A DNA stretch of 64,000 bases from Flavobacterium fluvii (GTDB lineage: Bacteria; Bacteroidota; Bacteroidia; Flavobacteriales; Flavobacteriaceae): contig NZ_FQWB01000001.1 in the NCBI RefSeq assembly GCF_900129545.1, positions 372,001 to 436,000 of the forward strand, given 5' to 3'. The position numbers and the translations under genes are program-made. The notes beneath the pieces are model-generated. The model saw nothing but the letters and a program-made list of their open reading frames with translations, made no database searches and was not told the DNA's origin. Below, in pieces: positions 53,886 to 61,180 of this stretch (the first letter of the stretch is position 1; each line of letters begins with the position of its first letter).

Positions 53886-56093
53886 TTAAAACCAAAATCC
53901 AATGCTGAACCAAGTATATCCTTTTGAATTTTCGGGTGACCATGAATATTTCACTTCCAAAGGACCAATTATAGTTTCCAACCCATATCCCAGGGCATAT
54001 CCAGAATATTTGGGCAAGGAAATCCAATCTAAAGATTCAAAGTAATCATCTTCCACATTGGCATAATTAGCGGAAAAATTCAGGTGGTTTCTTTTGAAAA
54101 TCTCGTAGTCGATTGTTGCGGAAGCCTTGAGGTAGCTGCTTCCCGCAATTGTCAAAAAATCATAGCCGTAAAATGGCCTGAAATTATTCAAAGGCGTAAA
54201 ACCATAACCGCCCAAAACAAAATCAAAAAATGGAACACTTTCGGCTCCAATGGTAAAACCGCCTTCCGATTGAAATTTGAAGGTGGCTTTTTTCAAAATT
54301 TTGAAAACAAATCCCGCATCAAATTTCGCTATTGAATAAGGGTTGAATGAACCGGTATAATTAGAAGAAAACAAATAATTGTGCAAGTCGCTCGTAAAAT
54401 ACCAACCTTTGGTAGGGAAATATTGGTTGTCAAAAGAATCGTATTTCATGTAAGCAAAAACACTGCTGTAATTACTCTTGTCAAGCACGGGATTTGTGGC
54501 AGTAAGCGTTTCCGACTCTATGGTCAAATATTTATATTCCAATCCTACTCCTACGAGGAATTTTTGCGCAAAGACAGATTGGATATAAAACTGGTTTGTA
54601 ATGTCAAGAAAATCAATATTTATTGAATTCGAATTTTGGAATGGAGCTGTAGACAGACTGCTAATTTCGCTGGTGACATTTTTATTGAATTGATTCAGCT
54701 GCGACTTGACGCCATAACTCAAATTATAACCATTGTCAATATAATAATCCAGATTGTATCGCAAATTGTCTCCAATAATAAAATCAAAGGAGGCAATGTC
54801 GTTTTTAAAAAATGTTTTCTTGTTGGTAAGATTCACTAAAACACCGCTTTTATAGAGCCCGTCGAAGTGTAATCCAAATTTCAAATAGGTTTTTATCGGA
54901 TTTTCAATGAAATTCAGCACCAAGTCGTCTCCTGATCCATTCGGTTCCAATGAATAGGTCACCGCCCCAAAATTGTGGGTGGCATCAATATTATTGATTC
55001 CTTTTTCCAAATCGGAATAATTGATTTTTGCCCCCGATTTGAACTTTAATTTTCCTTCTATATAATTTCTGGAATAATCCATCAAATTGTTGCAGACAAT
55101 ATTTACGATATTCAAACTGTCGGATTCAATTTTTAGTTTGGGTTTGCGATAAGGATTAGAGCTGTCCGATAATTTATATAGTTTTTCATAAACAGAAAAA
55201 GCGGCTTCTTCCCCTTTTTGGATAATTTGTGTCGCTTTTTCAAAAGACACTGTTCCGTAATCTTTAATATCCGGTTTGATATAAATATTCGTATTGGAAG
55301 CGTTTAATTTCATTTTTTCAATCATTTGAAGATTGGTAATTTGAAATAAAATCTTTGTAGCATCTTTAAGCTCCTCCCTATCTCGCAAACCGTTTTGCAC
55401 ATCGACACCTATGATGATGTCTGCTCCCAATTTACGCACCTCTTCAATTGGATAATTATTGGCAACACCTCCATCAATTAAAAACCGGTCTTCCAGTATC
55501 ACGGGAGAAAAAACCGAAGGCAAAGCGGAGCTGGCATAGAGAGCTTGCGCCAAAACACCTTTATCCAATAAAACCTGTTCCCCTTTTTCAATGTCGGTGG
55601 CAACGCATAAAAAGGGAATAGGCAACGAATTAAAATCCCTGACATGTCTTACGTGAAAAGTAAGTTTGTTGAACAAGTTGTAATTAAACATTCCTTTGGA
55701 GAGCGATTGTGGAACTCCTATTTTGAACTTGCTAAAAGGCAGTATCAAGGCATACAACTCGTCATTTCGTTTTTCATAAAAGCTTTTGGAAGAACGCGGT
55801 ATATAATCAATCAACAAGTTGTCAAAATTGGTTACCCTGACAATGGAATCGATTTGGGTGGCATTGTATCCCGAAGCGTAAAGCCCCCCAATAACGGCTC
55901 CCATACTGGTTCCGCCAATGAAATCAATTTTTATTCCCGCTTCTTCAAGCACCTTCAAAACTCCAACATGCGCAAAACCTTTTGCACCGCCACCACTTAG
56001 AACGAGTCCTATTTTCGGTCTTTTGATGGAATCTTGTGAAAAAGACGCCTGATAAGTAAATAGAAAAAAAACAAATAGGGCAAACTTTCTCAT
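53886..56093 (-). CDS. Patatin-like phospholipase with outer-membrane beta-barrel
   Basis: A 735-residue exported protein that fuses a lipase to a BamA-like transporter, the architecture of type Vd autotransporters (PlpD-like). After the signal peptide (FALFVFFLFTYQASFS), the patatin domain at about 25-230 has the oxyanion motif GLVLSGGGAKGFAHVG. The nucleophile is Ser in GGTSMGAVIGG and the catalytic Asp is in LIDGGVANNYP. A POTRA-like segment (LNIVNIVCNNL, KSGAKINYSDLEKG) and a barrel ending in SIGFWF follow. It is 9 bases after uvrC and co-transcribed with it. Confidence 0.93.
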   Translation of the reverse strand: MRKFALFVFFLFTYQASFSQDSIKRPKIGLVLSGGGAKGFAHVGVLKVLEEAGIKIDFIGGTSMGAVIGGLYASGYNATQIDSIVRVTNFDNLLIDYIPRSSKSFYEKRNDELYALILPFSKFKIGVPQSLSKGMFNYNLFNKLTFHVRHVRDFNSLPIPFLCVATDIEKGEQVLLDKGVLAQALYASSALPSVFSPVILEDRFLIDGGVANNYPIEEVRKLGADIIIGVDVQNGLRDREELKDATKILFQITNLQMIEKMKLNASNTNIYIKPDIKDYGTVSFEKATQIIQKGEEAAFSVYEKLYKLSDSSNPYRKPKLKIESDSLNIVNIVCNNLMDYSRNYIEGKLKFKSGAKINYSDLEKGINNIDATHNFGAVTYSLEPNGSGDDLVLNFIENPIKTYLKFGLHFDGLYKSGVLVNLTNKKTFFKNDIASFDFIIGDNLRYNLDYYIDNGYNLSYGVKSQLNQFNKNVTSEISSLSTAPFQNSNSINIDFLDITNQFYIQSVFAQKFLVGVGLEYKYLTIESETLTATNPVLDKSNYSSVFAYMKYDSFDNQYFPTKGWYFTSDLHNYLFSSNYTGSFNPYSIAKFDAGFVFKILKKATFKFQSEGGFTIGAESVPFFDFVLGGYGFTPLNNFRPFYGYDFLTIAGSSYLKASATIDYEIFKRNHLNFSANYANVEDDYFESLDWISLPKYSGYALGYGLETIIGPLEVKYSWSPENSKGYTWFSIGFWF

Positions 56094-56102
56094 TTGGATT
56101 TG

Positions 56103-57896
56103 CTAATTGGTTTTGTAAAAGTCGGTAATTTTTTTGGCTTTTGAAATACCTATAACGTCGGAAATTTCTTTTTCTGTTGCCAATTTCAATCTTTTTACAC
56201 TTTTAAAATGTTGAATCAAAGCCAACATCGTCTTCTCTCCAATCCCCGGAATGCTTTCCATCGAAGAATTAAGCGCTGATTTGCTCCTTTTGTCCCGATG
56301 AAAAGTTATCCCGAAACGGTGTGCTTCATTCCTCAATTGCTGAATTACTTTCAATGTTTCCGATTTTTTGTCCAAATACAACGGAATGGAATCTCCTGGA
56401 TAAAACAATTCTTCCAATCGTTTTGCGATACCGATAATTGCAATTTTTCCACGCAAACCCAATTCATCAATACTTTTCAAAGCCGATGACAATTGTCCTT
56501 TTCCACCGTCAATGATGATAAGCTGTGGCAATGGTTCATTTTCGTCCAATAATCGTTTGTATCTTCTATAAACCACTTCGGTCATCGAAGCAAAATCATC
56601 CGGTCCTTCGACGGTTTTTATATTGAAATGACGATAATCTTTTTTACTGGGTTTCCCGTCTTTAAAAACCACGCAAGCCGCAACAGGATTGGTTCCCTGA
56701 ATGTTCGAATTATCAAAACATTCGATGTGGCGCGGCTCCACCGGCAATCGCAAATCCTTTTGCATTTGCGCCATGATTCGATTGGCATGGCGGTCTGGAT
56801 CCACGATTTGCAATTGTTTCAATTGTTCGATTCGATAAAACTTGGCGTTGCGAATGGACAAATCCAAAATCTGTTTTTTATCACCCAATTGCGGTACGGT
56901 AACTTTTATTTTTTCGCCTAAATCCACTTCAAACGGAACTATTATTTCTTTGGACAATAATTGAAAACGCTCCCGAAGTTCAATAATCACCAATTCCAAT
57001 AATTCTTCATCAGATTCATCCAATTTTTTCTTGATTTCCATCGTGTGCGAACGAATAATCGAACCGTGAGAAATTTGCAGAAAGTTCACATAAGCGGCGC
57101 TTTCGTCAGAAACTATCGAAAACACGTCGATATTGGTGATTTTTGGATTGACGATGGTAGAACGCGATTGGTAATTTTCGAGAACTTCGATTTTTTCTTT
57201 TATTTTCTGCGCTTCTTCAAAGCGCATATCCTTTGCCAAATCAGTCATCAACTTCTTGAAATCCTTCATTGATTCCTTGAAATTTCCTTTCAGAATTTCC
57301 CGAATGGCATCAACTTGTTTTTGGTAATGTTCCAAAGATTCATAACCTTCGCAAGGACCTTTGCAATTGCCGATATGATACTCCAAACACACCTTGAATT
57401 TCCCGCTTTCAATATTCGATTGACTCAAATCATAATTGCAAGTTCGTAGCGGATACAATTCTTTTATCAACTCCAAAATGGTGTTCACCGTCTTGAAACT
57501 CGTGTACGGTCCAAAATATTCCGAACCGTCCTTGACCATTTTTCGGGTGGGAAATATTCGTGAAAAAGGTTCTTTTTTAATGCAAATCCAAGGATAACTT
57601 TTATCATCCTTCAACAAGACATTATATCTTGGCATAAGGGTTTTTATCAGATTGTTTTCCAATAAAAGCGCATCGGTTTCGGTGGGAACGACGATGTGTT
57701 TTATGGCAACAATTTTCTTGACCAACACATTGGTTTTGGCCGTGTCGTGAATTTTATTGAAATAAGAAGAAACCCTTTTTTTGAGATTTTTGGCTTTGCC
57801 CACATACAAAATCTTCCCTTCCTTGTCATAATATTGATACACTCCAGGTCCGTCTGGCAAGGTTTGAATTTGAAGTTCTAGAGTTGGGCTGTTCAT
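56103..57896 (-). CDS. uvrC: UvrABC excision nuclease subunit C
   Basis: Makes both incisions in nucleotide excision repair. The 597 residues include the N-terminal GIY-YIG nuclease (GPGVYQYYDKEGKILYVGKA), a UVR domain for UvrB (MRFEEAQKIKEKIEVLENY) and the RNase H-like nuclease (HIECFDNSNIQGT, IIIDGGKGQLSSAL). A double helix-hairpin-helix ends it (SIPGIGEKTMLALIQHF). It is divergent from the PLP decarboxylase gene. Confidence 0.97.
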   Translation of the reverse strand: MNSPTLELQIQTLPDGPGVYQYYDKEGKILYVGKAKNLKKRVSSYFNKIHDTAKTNVLVKKIVAIKHIVVPTETDALLLENNLIKTLMPRYNVLLKDDKSYPWICIKKEPFSRIFPTRKMVKDGSEYFGPYTSFKTVNTILELIKELYPLRTCNYDLSQSNIESGKFKVCLEYHIGNCKGPCEGYESLEHYQKQVDAIREILKGNFKESMKDFKKLMTDLAKDMRFEEAQKIKEKIEVLENYQSRSTIVNPKITNIDVFSIVSDESAAYVNFLQISHGSIIRSHTMEIKKKLDESDEELLELVIIELRERFQLLSKEIIVPFEVDLGEKIKVTVPQLGDKKQILDLSIRNAKFYRIEQLKQLQIVDPDRHANRIMAQMQKDLRLPVEPRHIECFDNSNIQGTNPVAACVVFKDGKPSKKDYRHFNIKTVEGPDDFASMTEVVYRRYKRLLDENEPLPQLIIIDGGKGQLSSALKSIDELGLRGKIAIIGIAKRLEELFYPGDSIPLYLDKKSETLKVIQQLRNEAHRFGITFHRDKRSKSALNSSMESIPGIGEKTMLALIQHFKSVKRLKLATEKEISDVIGISKAKKITDFYKTN

Positions 57897-57969
57897 ATAA
57901 CAAAGTTAACCTGAAAAACATGAAGTTCCAAATTCAGAAAATTATCCCATCTATAAAGATTTATAAATT

Positions 57970-57977
57970 TATCTTTG
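57970..57977 (+). promoter_or_regulatory. -7 box of the decarboxylase gene
   Basis: TATCTTTG, 17 bases before the ATG; the -33 element is unclear. Confidence 0.45.
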
Positions 57978-57994
57978 TTTAAAACATTACAGCC

Positions 57995-59233
57995 ATGATA
58001 TACTGGAAGAAACTTTCGCAAGAAGAACGGAAAAACAGAATTCAAAGGGCATTGGAAGAAAATGTGAATTTTTCAAAAGATGCCTCCCTTGGTTATCCCG
58101 CCTCAAAACTGGACGGAAAAGTTTTTTATGACGATGCCCCTTTTTTGAAAGACGCGCCAACATTGCAGACTTATGTGGCCAATCCCAATCATATTGGTTG
58201 CCATACTTTGGGAACTTCCGAGAAAGCTTTCAAGGGTACACAGGAAATCGAACGCGAGGTTTTGAATGTTCTTGCCGTGGATGTTTTTAAAGCCCAACCC
58301 GATTCATTTGACGGCTATATTTCTCCTGGCGGAACCGAAGCGAACATACAAGCCCTTTGGATGTACCGTAATTTTTTCATGAATCAAAAGAATGCTAAAC
58401 TAGACGAAATCGCCATTTTGGCTTCCGAAGACACCCATTATTCCATCCCGAAAGGAGCCAATCTATTGATGCTGGATTTAATCAAAATCCCTGTTTCTTT
58501 CGAAAATAGAGAAATCGACAAAGTGGCGTTGGAACAGAAAATCATCGAAGCCAAACAAAAAGGGAAAAAATATTATATCGTGGTTGCCAATATGGGAACT
58601 ACCATGTTTGGTTCCGTCGACAATCCCGAAGATTACACTTCCCTATTAGAAAAACATGATGTCCAATACAAACTTCACATTGACGGGGCATATGGTGGTT
58701 TTGTATATCCGTTCAGCAACCAAAAATCCACCATAAACTTCAATAATCCGAAGATAAGTTCCATCACGATTGATGCCCACAAAATGCTGCAATCGCCTTA
58801 TGGAACCGGCGTTTTTATCTGCCGAAAAGGGCTGCTCGAAAATGTTTTGACCAAGGAAGCCCAATATATCGAAGGAATGGATTTAACACTTTGCGGAAGT
58901 CGTTCCGGTGCCAATGCCGTGGCCGTTTGGATGATTTTGTTTACTTATGGCCCCCACGGATGGTTCGAAAAAGTGAGCGTTTTGCAAATGCGCACCCAGT
59001 TTTTGTGCCACGAATTAGACCAACTCAACATCAACTATTTCAGGGAACCTTTCATGAATATCGTGACCATTCATTCACGACATATTCCGGAGGAAATTGC
59101 CATGAAATATAATTTGGTTCCCGAGCAGCACAATAAAGACAATAAATGGTATAAAGTTGTTCTTATGGATCACGTGGAAGTAGAACATTTGACCGCCTTT
59201 ATAAACGAATTAAAAACCGCCATTCATGCTTAA
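57995..59233 (+). CDS. Pyridoxal-phosphate-dependent group II amino acid decarboxylase family protein
   Basis: A 412-residue PLP enzyme of the glutamate/tyrosine/histidine decarboxylase fold. Substrate phosphate binding is in ISPGGTEANIQAL, the cofactor-ring Asp in HIDGAYGGFVYPF, and the Schiff-base lysine is K263 in TIDAHKMLQSPYGTG. The pattern is closest to the MfnA/aspartate-or-tyrosine decarboxylase group, but the substrate cannot be read from sequence. The gene overlaps the next one by 8 bases, so the two are translationally coupled. Confidence 0.88.
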   Translation: MIYWKKLSQEERKNRIQRALEENVNFSKDASLGYPASKLDGKVFYDDAPFLKDAPTLQTYVANPNHIGCHTLGTSEKAFKGTQEIEREVLNVLAVDVFKAQPDSFDGYISPGGTEANIQALWMYRNFFMNQKNAKLDEIAILASEDTHYSIPKGANLLMLDLIKIPVSFENREIDKVALEQKIIEAKQKGKKYYIVVANMGTTMFGSVDNPEDYTSLLEKHDVQYKLHIDGAYGGFVYPFSNQKSTINFNNPKISSITIDAHKMLQSPYGTGVFICRKGLLENVLTKEAQYIEGMDLTLCGSRSGANAVAVWMILFTYGPHGWFEKVSVLQMRTQFLCHELDQLNINYFREPFMNIVTIHSRHIPEEIAMKYNLVPEQHNKDNKWYKVVLMDHVEVEHLTAFINELKTAIHA

Positions 59234-59789
59234 AAAAGAATTACGGGCAAAATATAAAGCCTTGCGAAACCAACTTTCCGATGAAGATCTGGAGGAAATG
59301 AGTTTGACTATTGCCAATAAAGTAATTGCACTTCCTGTTTGGGAGAAAACCTATTTCCATATTTTTCTGCCCATCGCCGAACAAAAAGAAGTCAACACGG
59401 AGTTTATCCTGCATTTACTTTCGGGAAAAGACAAGGAAATAATCATTTCAAAAAGTGATTTTGAAACCAGGGAAATGACTCATTTTCTATTGACTGACAA
59501 CACCAAAATCAAGAAGAACCAATACAACATTCCTGAACCTGTTGATGGACTGGAAGTGCCAACCCATAAAATCGACGTGGTTTTTGTGCCACTTTTGGCT
59601 TTTGACAAAACCGGACATCGAGCAGGTTACGGCAAAGGATTTTATGATAAATTCTTGACGGAATGCAAACCCGAAACCATCAAAATTGGACTTTCCTTCT
59701 TTGAAGCCGAAGAAAATATTGAAGATGTTTTCGAAAATGACGTGAAGCTGGATTATTGCGTCACTCCGAATGGGGTTTATCAGTTTTAA
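59226..59789 (+). CDS. 5-formyltetrahydrofolate cyclo-ligase
   Basis: Converts 5-formyl-THF to 5,10-methenyl-THF with ATP, recycling a folate dead-end. The 187 residues contain the N-terminal KKELRAKYKALR and the central VPLLAFDKTGHRAGYGKGFYD with the ATP-binding GYGKGFYD motif. The gene overlaps the PLP decarboxylase by 8 bases, so the two are probably expressed together. Confidence 0.94.
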   Translation: MLKKELRAKYKALRNQLSDEDLEEMSLTIANKVIALPVWEKTYFHIFLPIAEQKEVNTEFILHLLSGKDKEIIISKSDFETREMTHFLLTDNTKIKKNQYNIPEPVDGLEVPTHKIDVVFVPLLAFDKTGHRAGYGKGFYDKFLTECKPETIKIGLSFFEAEENIEDVFENDVKLDYCVTPNGVYQF

Positions 59790-59825
59790 AAAACGTATTT
59801 TAGCATTCTTAATATCCGAAAACTT

Positions 59826-60017
59826 ATGAAAAAATTTAAGCTCTCTAGATTTGGAATGACACTTTTGGTTATTCTATTTGCATTTTCAATATCCAATTGC
59901 AGTGTTCAAGTAAGGAATTCTCCACCTCCTAAAGCGAAAAAGATACCTCCTGGACAGGCCAAAAAAATGAATGGCTCCAAAAGTGCCAAAAACTATGCAC
60001 CTGGCCAAAATAAATAA
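59826..60017 (+). CDS. Tiny lipoprotein with a PPGQAKK motif
   Basis: A 63-residue lipoprotein: signal peptide with lipobox SISNC (Cys near 25), then a short basic tail with IPPGQAKKMNG, KSAKNYAPGQNK. The mature part is about 38 residues, strongly basic and Pro-rich, with the PPGQAKK ... APGQ pattern. I recall similar tiny proteins in Flavobacteria, but no function is established. It follows the cyclo-ligase by 36 bases and has a strong terminator after it, so it may be the last gene of that operon. Confidence 0.85.
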   Translation: MKKFKLSRFGMTLLVILFAFSISNCSVQVRNSPPPKAKKIPPGQAKKMNGSKSAKNYAPGQNK

Positions 60018-60023
60018 AAAAGG

Positions 60024-60060
60024 AAAGACCTATTTCACAATTAGAAATAGGTCTTTTTAT
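60024..60060 (+). terminator. Terminator of the tiny lipoprotein gene
   Basis: A perfect 13-bp stem AAAGACCTATTTC / GAAATAGGTCTTT with a 7-base loop and a T-run. Confidence 0.9.
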
Positions 60061-60097
60061 TTTGTACAATTTAGATTTTACCAACAAAAAACAGCTC

Positions 60098-60706
60098 CTA
60101 ATGCTGATGATGAAACGCCTTCTTGTTGAAAACAATCAAAATCCCGACACCAGTAGAAATCGCCACATCGGCAATGTTGAAAATCGCGTTGAAGAATTTA
60201 AAATGTTGTCCGCCCCAAAAAGGGAACCATTCTGGCCAATTTCCTTCGAATAATGGAAAATACAACATGTCGACCACTTTACCGTGAAACCAAGTCCCAT
60301 ATGGTTTTTCAGTAAACAATGTAGCCAAATGACCGTAGCTGTCATCGAAAATCACGCCGTAAAAAACGGAGTCGATGATGTTGCCAAAAGCTCCTGCTAG
60401 AATCAGGGAAATTGCCACAATCAAATAGTTGGAACTGTGTTTTCTTTCTACTGAATCCCAAAGCCAATAGCCGATTCCCGTAACCGCAACCAGACGAAAA
60501 ACCGTAAGGAACAATTTTCCATAAAGTCCCGGAATTACCGTTCCCCAAGCCATCCCCTCGTTTTCTATCAACAGGATTTTGAACCAACTGGTAACATCAA
60601 TTTGTCCACTTTCGCCATAAACAAAATTGGTTTTAATATATATTTTAGAAAGTTGGTCGACAAGTAAGATGATAAAAACTATCAGATAAGCTTTTCGTAA
60701 AGACAT
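60098..60706 (-). CDS. lspA: Lipoprotein signal peptidase
   Basis: Cleaves signal peptides of prolipoproteins in the inner membrane, serving the many lipoproteins in this window. The 202 residues show four hydrophobic segments. The catalytic Asp pair lies in GAFGNIIDSVFYGVIFD and FNIADVAISTGVG. It is longer than E. coli LspA because of an aromatic loop (HGKVVDMLYFPLFEG, WPEWFPFWGGQ) between the two Asp motifs, as I recall for Bacteroidota enzymes. It is downstream of the dksA-like gene, after that gene's terminator, and has its own -7 box. Confidence 0.95.
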   Translation of the reverse strand: MSLRKAYLIVFIILLVDQLSKIYIKTNFVYGESGQIDVTSWFKILLIENEGMAWGTVIPGLYGKLFLTVFRLVAVTGIGYWLWDSVERKHSSNYLIVAISLILAGAFGNIIDSVFYGVIFDDSYGHLATLFTEKPYGTWFHGKVVDMLYFPLFEGNWPEWFPFWGGQHFKFFNAIFNIADVAISTGVGILIVFNKKAFHHQH

Positions 60707-60725
60707 TTTGTGAATTTTAATGGCG

Positions 60726-60733
60726 CAAAAATA
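60726..60733 (-). promoter_or_regulatory. -7 box for lspA
   Basis: TATTTTTG on the minus strand, 19 bases before the lspA ATG; the -33 element is weak. Confidence 0.45.
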
Positions 60734-60745
60734 CTATTATTTTCT

Positions 60746-60771
60746 ATAAAAAACGCTCCATTAGGAGCGTT
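60746..60771 (-). terminator. Terminator of the DksA-like gene
   Basis: AACGCTCC / GGAGCGTT stem with a 4-base loop and six T on the minus strand. Confidence 0.8.
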
Positions 60772-60792
60772 AATTTCTTTATGAGTAATGGT

Positions 60793-61173
60793 TTATCGCT
60801 GCAAATTTTTTGCTTCGATGCTCATTGTTGCATGAGGAACAATCATTAATCTTTCTTTGCTGATTAATTTACCTGTCACTTTACAAACACCATAGGTTTT
60901 GTTTTCCACACGGAAAAGTGCGTTTTTCAAGTCACGGATGAACTTTTCCTGACGGATGGCCAACTGTGAGTTCGCTTCTTTCGACATTGTTTCGCTTCCT
61001 TCTTCAAATGCCTTGAATGTAGGCGAAGTATCGTCGGTTCCGTTATTCAAATCGTTCATATAGGCGCTTTTGATCAAATCCAAATCGGCCTGTGCTTTGT
61101 TTATTTTTTTAAGAATAAGTTCTTTGAACTCTGCTAAGTCAGCGTCTGAGTATCTTGCAATTTCATCTACCAT
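60793..61173 (-). CDS. DksA/TraR-like regulator with a degenerate zinc finger
   Basis: A 126-residue RNA-polymerase-binding protein family member. Helices at about 10-45 and 60-92 would form the coiled coil that enters the secondary channel. They are joined by a loop with GTDDTSPT, which could supply the acidic tip. The C-terminal zinc-finger segment reads YGVCKVTGKLISKERLMIVPHAT. Only one Cys (C97) is left of the canonical four, so zinc is probably not bound. It is 7 bases downstream of ileS and co-transcribed with it. Confidence 0.88.
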   Translation of the reverse strand: MVDEIARYSDADLAEFKELILKKINKAQADLDLIKSAYMNDLNNGTDDTSPTFKAFEEGSETMSKEANSQLAIRQEKFIRDLKNALFRVENKTYGVCKVTGKLISKERLMIVPHATMSIEAKNLQR

Positions 61174-61180
61174 TTTCGTG

